Assembly: GCF_903166585.1 (NCBI RefSeq)
Contig: NZ_CAESCM010000001.1
Location: 186,001 to 250,000, forward strand
DNA: 64,000 nt
Origin: Pedobacter ghigonis
GTDB taxonomy: Bacteria; Bacteroidota; Bacteroidia; Sphingobacteriales; Sphingobacteriaceae
Direction of reading: 5' to 3'
A program made the position numbers and the translations under genes. Positions 44,249 to 54,290 of this stretch are shown here, piece after piece (position 1 is the first letter of the stretch; each line of letters starts with the position of its first letter). The notes under the pieces are model-generated. The model did not search any database. It was not told the origin of the DNA and saw nothing but the letters and a program-made list of their open reading frames with translations.

Positions 44249-45471
44249 TGAAGATAGTTTTCTGCACTTATGATGAAAAACATGCTATAAATGGTATAAA
44301 TACCTGGTTACTAAATCTACTGCCCTTATTGCAACATCGGGGACACGAGATTGATGTTATTTACTATTCCTGGTCAGCAGAAAGCGAATGTGCTACAATT
44401 CCTTTATTGAAAGAAAAAGGTATAGCTTGTCATAGAATAACAGGTAAAAGCTATTTAGAAAGGGAGGTCAAATGGATTACAGAGAAAATTAATACACTGC
44501 AACCGGACATATTTGTAGCCAATCATATCTTACAGGCCTGGTATGCTGCCAGATACATTAAATTATCAGGCATTCCGACTATTGGCGTTTTACACAACGA
44601 CAATGCGGAATATCAAGCTTTGGTAAATTCATTTTTAAACAGAAATTCCGAAAGTTTTACCGCATGCGTAGCTGTATCGTCAAAACTTTATGAAATGTTG
44701 TTACCAAATGCTTCAAACCTGGTTATAAAACAGATAGCATGCGGCACCCCGCTTTTTACCAAAAAAGCATCTTACAATAAAAATTCTTTTAAGGTTTTTT
44801 ATATCGGAAGGTTAACATCTGAACAAAAAAACATAAAATTAGTTGCGGAAACCCTTAGCGCCATAACCGAAAATTTTGCGGAGATTGAAGCTTTTATATA
44901 TGGTTCTGGGCCAGAGCTGGATATGGTGAAATCCATTATCAGGAAAGCAAAATTCCCAGAAAGAATACAGTTAATGGGCCTTGTTGAAAACACAAAAATA
45001 CATGAAGATATAACTAATGCCCAGGCAATTATGTTAATGTCTGATTATGAAGGACTACCAGTATCGATAATGGAGGCAATGGCTGCAGGAGTAGTTCCGG
45101 TTTGCAAACGGACTGAAAGTGGACTTAGTGAAGTAATTATTAATAATTATTCCGGTTTTCTGGTTGAAAACAAAGCGGAATTTTCTGAAAAAATAAAATA
45201 TCTGTTAGAGAACCCTGAGGCATGGCAACAATTATCAAATAATGCCAAAGAGAGCGTAGAAAATAATTTCGGAATAGAAAAAGTAGCAATAAAATGGGAA
45301 AATCTATTTCATGAAATACATACAGACCACAGGAGAGAAAATATTTTATCACAAAAAATTAACTTGCCTAAAGCGAATATCGATGAAATTTTAATTGGAA
45401 ACAGAGAACCCTCTCTTTTTAGGAAATTGCAATCAAAATTTAAAACGCTCTTAGTAAATGTTAAAAAATAA
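44248..45471 (+). CDS. GT4-family glycosyltransferase
   Basis: 407 residues, GT-B. N-domain starts KIVFCTYDEKHAINGINTWL; the C-domain has VFYIGRLTSEQKN, then SDYEGLPVSIMEAMAAGVVPV, the donor-phosphate signature with E-x7-E. A C-terminal tail of about 50 residues follows the fold. Overlaps the next gene by 14 bases. Confidence 0.91.
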   Translation: MKIVFCTYDEKHAINGINTWLLNLLPLLQHRGHEIDVIYYSWSAESECATIPLLKEKGIACHRITGKSYLEREVKWITEKINTLQPDIFVANHILQAWYAARYIKLSGIPTIGVLHNDNAEYQALVNSFLNRNSESFTACVAVSSKLYEMLLPNASNLVIKQIACGTPLFTKKASYNKNSFKVFYIGRLTSEQKNIKLVAETLSAITENFAEIEAFIYGSGPELDMVKSIIRKAKFPERIQLMGLVENTKIHEDITNAQAIMLMSDYEGLPVSIMEAMAAGVVPVCKRTESGLSEVIINNYSGFLVENKAEFSEKIKYLLENPEAWQQLSNNAKESVENNFGIEKVAIKWENLFHEIHTDHRRENILSQKINLPKANIDEILIGNREPSLFRKLQSKFKTLLVNVKK

Positions 45472-46390
45472 GTTCGCCTTACTTGTTCCTTGTTATAATG
45501 CTGAAAATCACATTGAAAATTTCCTGGAAAATATAAATAAACTCGAACTCACCTTTGATGAAACAATATTTTACGATGATGCCAGCAGCGACAGAACATT
45601 TGAAATTTTAGTTAATAAAGGTTATCAGGTTATAAAAGGCACCAAAAATATGGGACCAGGATATGCCAGAAACAGACTTGCAGAAATTTCAAATTGCAGT
45701 TGGTTACATTTTCATGATATTGACGATGGATTAGATCCGGCCTACTTAACAAAAACATCAAAAATTGTAGCAAATTTCGATTATGTAGATGTGGTGCTCT
45801 GTAATGTCGACTGGTACGATGCCTCTACCCAAAAACCAATTTTAAACTGGCACTATACCAATAGTGAAATAAATATAAATCCAATAAAATATACAATTGC
45901 TCATCCGATCGGAGGAATTAATGGCCTGTACAGAAGAACTAAATTCATAGAAACAGGTGGATTTAATACAAAAATAAGAGTTTGGGAAGATGCCGATTTT
46001 CATGTAAAATTAGCCCAATCAAAAGCTATATTTTATGTTGTTGAAGAAGTTCTATCTTATTCATGGAGACATCCTAAATCAATCAGTTCAGATCAAAGTA
46101 ACTCATGGCTAACCAGGCTGCAACTCTTAAAAGAATATTCGCTTATTTTTTTTGACACTGATATATTGTTACAAATAGGGCTTGAAGCACAAAAGACTGC
46201 AAGCTATCTAATTCTTCAAGGCAATACCAAAGAAGCAAAATCAGCATTCGAACTAAGTGAATTTTGTAAAGTAAAAGTTCCGGCAAGTTCATCATATCTA
46301 TGGAGATTTTTTAAATTCCTTATGCCTCCCGACTTCAGAATAGGTATTCGCATCCTGCAGTTAAGGTTGGCATTCAGAAAAAAGTTGTGA
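45458..46390 (+). CDS. GT2 glycosyltransferase
   Basis: 310 residues: FALLVPCYNAENHIENFL, YDDASSDRTFEIL and WLHFHDIDDGLDPA (IDD metal site), with IRVWEDADFHVKLA late. A 92-base gap after it is the widest within the middle of the locus and may mark a secondary promoter, though none was seen. Confidence 0.87.
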   Translation: MLKNKFALLVPCYNAENHIENFLENINKLELTFDETIFYDDASSDRTFEILVNKGYQVIKGTKNMGPGYARNRLAEISNCSWLHFHDIDDGLDPAYLTKTSKIVANFDYVDVVLCNVDWYDASTQKPILNWHYTNSEININPIKYTIAHPIGGINGLYRRTKFIETGGFNTKIRVWEDADFHVKLAQSKAIFYVVEEVLSYSWRHPKSISSDQSNSWLTRLQLLKEYSLIFFDTDILLQIGLEAQKTASYLILQGNTKEAKSAFELSEFCKVKVPASSSYLWRFFKFLMPPDFRIGIRILQLRLAFRKKL

Positions 46391-46482
46391 TTGTATTTCG
46401 AAGAGATAAATATATCGTGATACTTGTTTTTAGAAATATGATAGAAATGATAAGTTGTAAAAACTAAAGAGCTAAATAATTT

Positions 46483-47019
46483 ATGCTAAATATGATCTCA
46501 GTTTTATATACTTTAATCTTAAGAATATTTGGTATAAAAATAGGCAAAGCCGTGATGATACATCCATTTGTATTTGTATCCAAAGGCTGGAGCAACGATT
46601 CCTGTGGCATTGTTCAAATAGATAGCGCTTGCGAAATTTCAAGGGGTTCTGTGCTAAAGGCATATGGTGGTAAAATTCACATTGCCAGAAATACTTTTTT
46701 AGGCGAATATGTTTGCATATACGGGCATGGGAACGTGGAAATTGGAGAAAACACGCTTATTGCCATGCACACTTGTATAGTAAGTTCAAATCATACTATC
46801 CCACGAAAAGATGTTTTAATCCGGTCTCAGGGAGATATTTTAATGCCGGTTAAAATTGGCAATGATGTTTGGATTGGTGCAGGAGCCAAAATATTGGGGA
46901 ATGTAAATATAGCCGATGGATGTGTAGTTGGCGCAGGGGCTGTAGTTACAAAAGATTTACCACCGTACGCAATCGCCGTTGGCGTCCCTGCAAAAATTAT
47001 TGGCTTCAGAAATGATTAA
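46483..47019 (+). CDS. Left-handed beta-helix O-acetyltransferase
   Basis: 178 residues, hexapeptide-repeat protein. Repeats are visible from about 60 to 165 ([LIV]-G-x4 turns), with the catalytic-type His in SSNHTIPRKD and the trimer-forming end GNDVWIGAGAKILGNV and VGAGAVVTKDLPPYA. This ending matches the CysE/WcaF-type sugar acetyltransferases. Overlaps the next GT2 by 8 bases. Confidence 0.88.
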   Translation: MLNMISVLYTLILRIFGIKIGKAVMIHPFVFVSKGWSNDSCGIVQIDSACEISRGSVLKAYGGKIHIARNTFLGEYVCIYGHGNVEIGENTLIAMHTCIVSSNHTIPRKDVLIRSQGDILMPVKIGNDVWIGAGAKILGNVNIADGCVVGAGAVVTKDLPPYAIAVGVPAKIIGFRND

Positions 47020-47908
47020 ATTGATTAGTGTAATTATTCCCACTTACAACCCAAACCAGGCCAAGCTCGATCTAACCATCAAACACCTCGAAGAGCAAAA
47101 CCTTTCAAAAGACCTTTGGGAATTAATCATTGTAGATAATAATTCCAGTAAGGCAATAAAAGTGAACTGCTCCCCTACACTCAATTATCAGGTTATAAAA
47201 GAGCTAACACAGGGACTTACCCATGCACGACTGGCAGGATTAAGGGCAGCAAAGGGCGAACTTATTGTAATGGTTGATGATGACAATCTCTTAAGACCAG
47301 ATTATCTGGCCAATGCAGCAGCAATTTTCGCTTCAAATTTAAATTTAGGGGCGGCTGGCGGTAAAATCCTTGGGGCATTTGACAATGAGCCTGAAGCTTG
47401 GTTAGCGGATTTTTATGAATTATTAGCCATTAGAGACCTTGGTGAAGAAGTAATACTCGCCCATTGGGACAAGACCTACCCTAAGGCATCCCCGGTTGGG
47501 GCCGGAATGGTTTTGCGTATGGATGCCTTAAAAATCTATCGGAATAAAGTGCACGTTATTCTCGACAGAACAGGTAATAGCTTAAGCTCGGGAGGCGACA
47601 ATGATATAGTGATTGAAGTTTTAAAAGCAGGTTGGCAGGTAGGATATTTTCCATTGCTCGAGCTAAAACACCTTATCCCCCCATCACGGACAACCTTTAA
47701 ATACATCAGCAAACTTACCAATGAAAGCAGCAAATCGTGGGTAATTCTGCTCCAGTCGCATAATATCTGTCCATGGAAGAAAATCAGGAGATGTACAGTC
47801 CCTATCAGGAAAATCAGGGCATGGTTTGCTTACAAAGCCTGGAGCAATAAAATAAATTACATTAAATGGAAAGGTGCATGTGGTATTTTTGATGGCTTGG
47901 CAACATGA
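47012..47908 (+). CDS. GT2 glycosyltransferase
   Basis: 298 residues from ATG 47,012 (MIKLISVIIPTYNPN). A longer frame from 46,979 would put 11 residues before the catalytic strand. VDNNSSKAIKV, LIVMVDDDNLLRPDYL and GGDNDIVIEVLKAG are the landmarks; the last is like rhamnan GT2 enzymes. Overlaps the next gene by 4 bases. Confidence 0.88.
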   Translation: MIKLISVIIPTYNPNQAKLDLTIKHLEEQNLSKDLWELIIVDNNSSKAIKVNCSPTLNYQVIKELTQGLTHARLAGLRAAKGELIVMVDDDNLLRPDYLANAAAIFASNLNLGAAGGKILGAFDNEPEAWLADFYELLAIRDLGEEVILAHWDKTYPKASPVGAGMVLRMDALKIYRNKVHVILDRTGNSLSSGGDNDIVIEVLKAGWQVGYFPLLELKHLIPPSRTTFKYISKLTNESSKSWVILLQSHNICPWKKIRRCTVPIRKIRAWFAYKAWSNKINYIKWKGACGIFDGLAT

Positions 47909-48756
47909 TCAATAAAATAAAAAAATCTTTAGCCTACCGGATGCCAGTGATATACCGGTTTTTACTTCGCTTTAAAAACTTTAAAACTACACAAAAGGAA
48001 ACATCTGATCAGTTTATCTTGATGATGACCGGCAAAACACATATCGAAATGGTCAGGTTATGCCTCTTCACCATAAGCAAAACCTGGTCAAAGCTGCCAA
48101 CGCTTATTATAGCCTCTGATGGTTCTATCACGACAGAAAAAATTGCCAGTTCGTTAAAATTCTGGAAAGGTAAAATTCAGTTCAACGGCTGGGAAGACAG
48201 TATAAATTATCACCTGAAAAAGGGTAGAAATGCCGTTGCAAACTATGCCCGGTTAAATGCCTTCGGTAAAAAGCTGGCCATCATCTTACACCATGCAGAA
48301 GAAAAACCAGTGGTCTGGATCGATAGTGACATCCTTTTTTTTAAGGATTTCCTCCCCTACTGGCCCAAAAATCAAACAACATTTGCATGTGGTGGGTCTG
48401 CCGATTGGAAAAGCGCTTATGATGAAAGATTATTAAAGTTTTTTGACGGCAGCCTTCAAAAATATGGCAGCCTGAATGCAGGACTTATTTACGCACATGG
48501 CATAAATTTATATGAACAGCATAAAATAGAAGAGGCGCTAAACCTTATTCATCCCAATTATGATTTCTTATCGGAGCAGACCATTTTCGCAGAAATAGCA
48601 AGTACTTCGCTTGGGGTTTTATGGGAGCAACAGATCATTGGCAATTTTAACGACGATGATCAATCCCTTAGCCCCACGAAAAAGCAGTACACAGCCAGGC
48701 ACTATACCAGTAATGTAAGGCATCTCTTTTGGCGCGACGCATTCTTTCTTAGTTAA
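47905..48756 (+). CDS. Putative GT8-like transferase with DSD motif
   Basis: 283 residues. No close family recognised. VVWIDSDILFFKDFL near 135 is a DxD-type metal site; ARLNAFGKKLAIIL upstream and SEQTIFAEIAS later resemble the GT8/nucleotide-diphospho-sugar transferase fold. Adjacent to two more unusual DxD proteins (48,763 and 49,671). Likely a glycosyltransferase but not proven. Confidence 0.65.
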   Translation: MINKIKKSLAYRMPVIYRFLLRFKNFKTTQKETSDQFILMMTGKTHIEMVRLCLFTISKTWSKLPTLIIASDGSITTEKIASSLKFWKGKIQFNGWEDSINYHLKKGRNAVANYARLNAFGKKLAIILHHAEEKPVVWIDSDILFFKDFLPYWPKNQTTFACGGSADWKSAYDERLLKFFDGSLQKYGSLNAGLIYAHGINLYEQHKIEEALNLIHPNYDFLSEQTIFAEIASTSLGVLWEQQIIGNFNDDDQSLSPTKKQYTARHYTSNVRHLFWRDAFFLS

Positions 48757-48762
48757 ACATTT

Positions 48763-49686
48763 ATGCTGAACCAAAAGATAATCGACTTACTATACCGCTA
48801 TCCAAAAGCAAAATGGAAAACCTATCAACACTATGGAGGTATATTCGCTTACCGGAGGATGCAACTTAACAGTCGCAAAATGAAAGGAGCGGTTGCATCG
48901 CTTCCCGAAATCAAGTCCAATCCAGATGGCTTACCGATTTATTTTCTAACAGGGGAAAAATATCTATACCAAACATTGTTCTGCATGGCATCGGCCATAA
49001 AATACCAGCCAGGATCTTTCAGGTTTATATTGGTTGATGACGGAACTTTTAACAGGGAAATTATTTCACTTATAAATAAACAGACAAAAAACACCGAAAT
49101 CGTTAGCGCTTCGCAGATCAAAAAGAATTTAGACAAACTTTTACCAGAAAAAGTGTTTCCTGTTCTACATCACAAAAGGCGCATTTATCCCCACATTAAA
49201 AAGTTAACCGACATCCACTCCATTCAGGATGGTAATGATTGGAAACTTGTACTGGATTCGGATATGTTGTTCTGGCAGAAGGCCTCGGATATCATCCATT
49301 GGTTAAAATCTCCTCAAAGCCCCATTTATATGCAAGACTGTGAGCAATCGTACGGATATACTACCAGGCTAATGGAAAAACTATGTGGATCAAAAATCCA
49401 TCCCTTGATAAACGTTGGCGTTATAGGACTAAAAAGTTCTGGAATAAACTGGAGAAACCTCGAAAACTGGATAACCGGACTTGAAGAGGCTGAAAAAACT
49501 TCCTATTACCTGGAGCAGGCACTCACTTCAATGATTATCGGGGAGAACAGATCGGTGATATTGAATAAAGACCAATATATTGTAAACCCAACACCTGATC
49601 AGGTAACCCAAAAAGAAGGGATACTTCATCATTATGTTGATTTATCCAAAATTGCATACTTCGCAAAAGCATGGAAAACATTTTAG
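48763..49686 (+). CDS. Putative DSD-motif glycosyltransferase
   Basis: 307 residues. IYFLTGEKYLYQTLFCMAS opens a nucleotide-diphospho-sugar transferase-like fold, with LVDDGTFNR near 88 and KLVLDSDMLFWQKAS near 163 as the metal site. INVGVIGLKSSGINW resembles the GT8 NxG segment. Sequence diverges from standard families. Overlaps the next gene by 16 bases. Confidence 0.65.
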   Translation: MLNQKIIDLLYRYPKAKWKTYQHYGGIFAYRRMQLNSRKMKGAVASLPEIKSNPDGLPIYFLTGEKYLYQTLFCMASAIKYQPGSFRFILVDDGTFNREIISLINKQTKNTEIVSASQIKKNLDKLLPEKVFPVLHHKRRIYPHIKKLTDIHSIQDGNDWKLVLDSDMLFWQKASDIIHWLKSPQSPIYMQDCEQSYGYTTRLMEKLCGSKIHPLINVGVIGLKSSGINWRNLENWITGLEEAEKTSYYLEQALTSMIIGENRSVILNKDQYIVNPTPDQVTQKEGILHHYVDLSKIAYFAKAWKTF

Positions 49687-50474
49687 TACCCAAACATGTC
49701 CAATCGTTATGGATTGGAGAGCAGTTATCAAACGTAGAAAAATTGTGCATCCAATCTTTTTTGGATCATGGGCACGAATTTCACTTATATACCTATCATG
49801 ATATCAAAAACATTCCTCCAGGAACCAAAATTTTCGATGCCAACGACATTATGAAAGAGGAATCCATTTTCAGGTATAAAGATGGATGGGCCAAAGGTTC
49901 TGTTTCGGGTTTTGCCGATGTATTCCGTTTACAACTGATCAAGAAACGTGGCGGATGGTGGGTAGATATGGATATCATCTGCCTCAAATACCTCGATTTA
50001 ACTGCTGACCTTATTTTCTGTACCAGTAACGAGGGCGAATATGGTTCAGTTGTGAATAATTGTATTTTTAAAGCGCCCAGCGATCATTTTTTCATGGATT
50101 ACTGTCTAGATAAGATAAAACAAATCGACCTTCAAAATATGGATTTTGGCTTAGCAGGTCCTTTTCTGTTCCAACAGGCAATAAAAGACCTTAAACTAAG
50201 GGAAAATGCCCTGGAATACGATTTTTTTAATCCAATAAACTGGAAAAACGTTGGAGAGCTGATCTTGGATGATAGAAGTAATTTAAGCAAGTACAAGGAG
50301 CTGATAAGGCCTATATTTAAACCTCAGACCATGCCAGGCCGAAGGATTACCAAGAATTCATATACGCTTCACTTATGGAACGAAGTGTGGAAAAATTATC
50401 AGTATGATAAAAATAAGCGCTATTCTGAGTCCTCCATCTTTGAAAAATTAAAAAGGAAGCACGGCATAAAATAG
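49671..50474 (+). CDS. GT32-type capsular glycosyltransferase
   Basis: 267 residues. IPKH-like start (ILVPKHVQSLWIGEQL), FADVFRLQLIKKRGGWWVDMDIICL near 82-105 with the DMD metal site, and the helix-turn typical of the Gly_transf_sug family. Such enzymes transfer mannose, galactose or similar sugars in capsules. Next gene starts directly after the stop. Confidence 0.85.
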   Translation: MENILVPKHVQSLWIGEQLSNVEKLCIQSFLDHGHEFHLYTYHDIKNIPPGTKIFDANDIMKEESIFRYKDGWAKGSVSGFADVFRLQLIKKRGGWWVDMDIICLKYLDLTADLIFCTSNEGEYGSVVNNCIFKAPSDHFFMDYCLDKIKQIDLQNMDFGLAGPFLFQQAIKDLKLRENALEYDFFNPINWKNVGELILDDRSNLSKYKELIRPIFKPQTMPGRRITKNSYTLHLWNEVWKNYQYDKNKRYSESSIFEKLKRKHGIK

Positions 50475-51422
50475 ATGTTCCCCTTAATCTCCATTTGCAT
50501 TCCTGCTCATAACTGTGGCTTGTACATAGCAGATACATTAAAATCGCTATGTAACCAATCGTATCGGCAACTCGAAATCATTGTGGTAAACGATGGTTCG
50601 AAAGACGATACTTTAGCGCAGATCAGTAGTATAAACGATCCCAGGGTTTTTGTGTTCTCTATCAATCAATCTGGAGCAGCAGCGGCAAGAAATGTGGCCT
50701 ATCAAAAAGCAAATGGAGCGTATATTGTGTTTTTTGATGGAGATGATCTTGTCCCAAAGGATTTTATTCAACTACAGTTCAAATCCATCGGCTATCAGCA
50801 TGATGTAGTTGCTGTTTCGGGATGGGGCCGGTTTTACCACAACGATACCAAAAGTTTTAAAGAAGAGCCTACTCTCAATGAAGAACTGAACTTTAAGCAA
50901 TGGATTTTACGCTATTGGCAAGCTTGTAATCCCATGACTACGCCCGGACGTATGCTCATGCACCGGTCAGTAGTTGATCAGGCCGGTTTATGGAATGAGG
51001 AACTCAACCTTAACGATGATCTCGAATTTTTTACCAGGGTTTTCCTTAAGGCCAATAAAATTGTGATGAACCCTGCTGCATTATTTTTTTATCGATCGGG
51101 CATAAAAGGCCTCTCGGATAAAAAAGGCAAAGCTGCCTATCATTCACTTTACCGCTCGGTATATCTTTCAACGCAATATGCTATACAAGCCTATGGAGAA
51201 CAGGAAAACATTAAAACATGCTGCGCCAACATGTTACAAAGCTGTATATATGAGATTTATCCTAACAATAAGCTTTTGATTAAGGAAATTGAAACACATG
51301 TAAAATCATTGGGAGGATCATCGGTAAAGCCCGAATCAGGAGGTCTTACGAGTATTTTTAATAGACTACTGGGCTGGAAACTAACCAAGAGAATAAAAAA
51401 ATGTTTAACAAATGAAAAATAA
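50475..51422 (+). CDS. GT2 glycosyltransferase
   Basis: 315 residues: ISICIPAHNCGLYIADTL, VNDGSKDDTLAQI and IVFFDGDDLVPKDF (DGDD metal site), with NLNDDLEFFTRVF late. Overlaps the FkbM gene by 11 bases. Confidence 0.89.
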   Translation: MFPLISICIPAHNCGLYIADTLKSLCNQSYRQLEIIVVNDGSKDDTLAQISSINDPRVFVFSINQSGAAAARNVAYQKANGAYIVFFDGDDLVPKDFIQLQFKSIGYQHDVVAVSGWGRFYHNDTKSFKEEPTLNEELNFKQWILRYWQACNPMTTPGRMLMHRSVVDQAGLWNEELNLNDDLEFFTRVFLKANKIVMNPAALFFYRSGIKGLSDKKGKAAYHSLYRSVYLSTQYAIQAYGEQENIKTCCANMLQSCIYEIYPNNKLLIKEIETHVKSLGGSSVKPESGGLTSIFNRLLGWKLTKRIKKCLTNEK

Positions 51423-52119
51423 GCTGAAAGCATTTTTAGCAAAGAAGGGCTGGTTTCTAAGAAAAACAGCAGGAATTTCTGTCGGGATAGACATTTTCCT
51501 CGATTTAAAAAACAGATTTGGTATCGATGTTTTCAATATCGTTGACGTAGGTGCACACCATGGTGAAACCATTGCAGAATTTAAATTTCACTATCCAAAT
51601 TCGAAAATATATGCTTTTGAGCCTATTCTGCAGAATTTTGAAATCTTAAAAGAAAAACAACCACATTGGAAGGATGTTTTTATTGAACATTTTGCTCTAT
51701 CATCCACAAAAGGAAAGACAAGGCTAGTGTTACAAAAAAATTCGCAAACCAATAGCCTTCAACACACGACGGATGGAACGTTCAATTCAAATAAAACAGA
51801 AGAGGTTGAAATCACCACCCTCGATCATTACCTTGAAGAAAAAGGAATTGAAAATATTGACCTTTTAAAAATTGATGTCGAAGGTTTTGAAATACAAGTA
51901 TTGCAAGGCTCGGGTAAAACATTAGCGGGTAACAAAATAAAAATGATATTAACGGAAGCCAGCCTTGAATATAACGACAAGAACCATACCCACCTTAAAG
52001 ACATTCAAGACTTTTTGATCGCGTATCAGTTTAATCTGGTTGGCATCTACGACCAGGCTTTTTTTGATAACCCTAAAAAATTAGGCTATTTTAACGCCTT
52101 ATTTATTGCTCAAAAATAA
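51412..52119 (+). CDS. FkbM-family methyltransferase
   Basis: 235 residues, a compact FkbM enzyme. The SAM motif is IVDVGAHHGETIAEF near 43, with IYAFEPILQNFEIL next, and IDLLKIDVEGFEIQVL near 150 is the FkbM signature. Probably O-methylates a sugar of this polymer. Confidence 0.92.
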   Translation: MKNKLKAFLAKKGWFLRKTAGISVGIDIFLDLKNRFGIDVFNIVDVGAHHGETIAEFKFHYPNSKIYAFEPILQNFEILKEKQPHWKDVFIEHFALSSTKGKTRLVLQKNSQTNSLQHTTDGTFNSNKTEEVEITTLDHYLEEKGIENIDLLKIDVEGFEIQVLQGSGKTLAGNKIKMILTEASLEYNDKNHTHLKDIQDFLIAYQFNLVGIYDQAFFDNPKKLGYFNALFIAQK

Positions 52120-52120
52120 T

Positions 52121-53104
52121 TTGGACATACCTACTATCAGAATTTTCGTAATTACCTACAGGAGGCCAATACTTTTAAAAAGGGCTTTGAATTCTCTTTT
52201 GAACCAATCGTATAAAAATTGGACAGCAGAAGTTATCAATGATGATCCCGATGACTTGAGCGTTGAAAAATTGATCAATGAAATTGCCGACTCAAGAATA
52301 GCGCTCTCCCTACCCTCGCAAAAAAGAGGCGGAACTGGAAATTTCAATTATGCATTTTCGCATCAAATAAGTGAACCCTATGCCTGTATATTAGAGGATG
52401 ACAATTGGTATGAAGAAACTTTTCTTCATGAAATGTTAACAGGATTAAGGAATAAGCCTGAGGTTAAACTGGCCGTATCGAACGAACGAATCTGGATAGA
52501 AAAAATAAATGGTGACTGGATCGATACGGAGACAACGATTTGGCCAACTTCAGATCCAGATTATTTGTTCAATTTCAGGGCTATACAAAAATGTGGGGAT
52601 GCTAAAATCTGCAACTCATCAATGTTCTGGAAAACCGGAACATTTAACTGGCTTACTCCAGCAAGTATACCTATCGATGTAACAGAACATTTTAGAGAAA
52701 GGGTTATCCCACACCCCATTTTGATCATTACAAAACCTTTGGTTAATTTTGCTGTGACCCTGAAAACAAGCCGTGTCAAAAATAGTGATTGGTCTGTCTA
52801 TCAGGCATTGCTGGTATCTTCAGTATTTGAAAATGCAAATAAGAAAGATAGACAAAAACTAGCAGAGGATCTTTGGAAAAAAGCAAGAACAAAGGATCAG
52901 TATTTACAAACTACCTTGTTTAACGCATCTCTAGTTTCAAAATCAGCAATACTATTGTTTAAGTTATCTAACATTGGCGAGAAATTTCGATATTTATTAA
53001 CAGTATTAAAAAAGCCAAAAACGACTCTTTTTTGTATGCTGGCAAAAAAAACAAAAAGTGAATCTTGGATATTTTTAACAACAAATCAATCATTTGAAGG
53101 CTAA
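52121..53104 (+). CDS. GT2-like glycosyltransferase
   Basis: About 327 residues if started at TTG 52,121, just after the preceding stop; the open frame begins at 52,106. IRIFVITYRRPILLKRAL, VINDDPDDLS and YACILEDDNWYEETF (EDDN metal site) mark a GT-A domain of the GT2 clan. The C-terminal half is less conserved. Overlaps the next gene by 11 bases. Confidence 0.82.
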   Translation: MDIPTIRIFVITYRRPILLKRALNSLLNQSYKNWTAEVINDDPDDLSVEKLINEIADSRIALSLPSQKRGGTGNFNYAFSHQISEPYACILEDDNWYEETFLHEMLTGLRNKPEVKLAVSNERIWIEKINGDWIDTETTIWPTSDPDYLFNFRAIQKCGDAKICNSSMFWKTGTFNWLTPASIPIDVTEHFRERVIPHPILIITKPLVNFAVTLKTSRVKNSDWSVYQALLVSSVFENANKKDRQKLAEDLWKKARTKDQYLQTTLFNASLVSKSAILLFKLSNIGEKFRYLLTVLKKPKTTLFCMLAKKTKSESWIFLTTNQSFEG

Positions 53105-54290
53105 AATCTGTATTATCACGCACACGCATCTTAGCCGAAACCCCAGGGTAGTAAAAGAGGCACTTGCACTGGCTAGGGCTGGTTATAATGTTCATATATT
53201 AAATTCCATTTACTCAAAGTCAATTGCGGAAGATGATGCCAGATTGCTCCTTGGAGAACCAATTAAAATTACCCATGTTTCTGATTTATCAACTAAAAAC
53301 TGGACAACTTTTTTAGACCGTCTTACAAAAAAAATCGGATCTTTGGTTGTTAACTTCTTTGGCATTGAAACACGATTTGCACTAGGGTACGCACCGCTTA
53401 GGTATCTTAAATTAAGTAAAGCAATTGAAGCAGATTTATACATTTGTCATCAGGAATTGCCATTATACATTGGCAAACTCTTATTAAAAAAAGGGTTTAA
53501 AGTAGGCTTTGATTTGGAAGACTGGCATTCGGAAAATCTTTCCGATAAAAGAAGGTCTTTAGGTACAAATAAGCTTTTGAAAGAATTGGAGAAGACCGCA
53601 CTGACCGAAGGGACATATTGCACTACCACCTCTGAATCATTAGCCAGCCAGCTGGCCAAACAATACGATTGCACAATGCCTGAAGTATTATATAATTCTT
53701 TCGATTTTGATACTGAAACGTTAAAAAAACAGAATAAAGTTCACGAAACTTTAAAGTTAGTTTGGTTTTCATTAAATATCGGCCCGGGAAGAGGACTTGA
53801 AGAGATCATTGTTGTGCTAAAAAAAATACCCGTTGCCTTAGAACTGCATCTAATTGGTGAAGTTGAAGAGCCTTTTAAAGATTTATTGAAAACAATTGCA
53901 GATGCTCATGTAAATCTTATCTTTTACGAACTTATCTCTACAGAAGAGATTGGTCAACTGCTCTCTTCATTTGACATTGGCTTGGCGATAGAGCTACACC
54001 AGCCGAAAAACCGTGAATATACAATCACAAATAAATTGTTTCAGTATATCCAGTCTGGGCTACCTATTATTGCAACCAATACCGCTGGACAACAAGAAGT
54101 ATTCAATAAATTTCAACCAGGAATCATGATCGATTTTGCTAAAATTAATTATCTGGAGCTAGAGCAATACTTAACTCAATTAAAGAGTTGTAGAAAAATT
54201 CATGACCGTGTAAATAAAATGGCTTGTTATTACGATTGGAAAAAACAAGTGCCACAATTTTTAAAGATTATAGAAAATGCCTTACAGTAA
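53094..54290 (+). CDS. GT4-like glycosyltransferase
   Basis: 398 residues from a TTG start. GT-B fold: KICIITHTHLSRNPRV at the start, GFDLEDWHSENLSDK near 140 and, in the C-domain, VWFSLNIGPGRGLEEII followed by YTITNKLFQYIQSGLPIIATN. The donor signature is of the short form. Overlaps the next gene by 14 bases. Confidence 0.85.
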   Translation: MKAKICIITHTHLSRNPRVVKEALALARAGYNVHILNSIYSKSIAEDDARLLLGEPIKITHVSDLSTKNWTTFLDRLTKKIGSLVVNFFGIETRFALGYAPLRYLKLSKAIEADLYICHQELPLYIGKLLLKKGFKVGFDLEDWHSENLSDKRRSLGTNKLLKELEKTALTEGTYCTTTSESLASQLAKQYDCTMPEVLYNSFDFDTETLKKQNKVHETLKLVWFSLNIGPGRGLEEIIVVLKKIPVALELHLIGEVEEPFKDLLKTIADAHVNLIFYELISTEEIGQLLSSFDIGLAIELHQPKNREYTITNKLFQYIQSGLPIIATNTAGQQEVFNKFQPGIMIDFAKINYLELEQYLTQLKSCRKIHDRVNKMACYYDWKKQVPQFLKIIENALQ

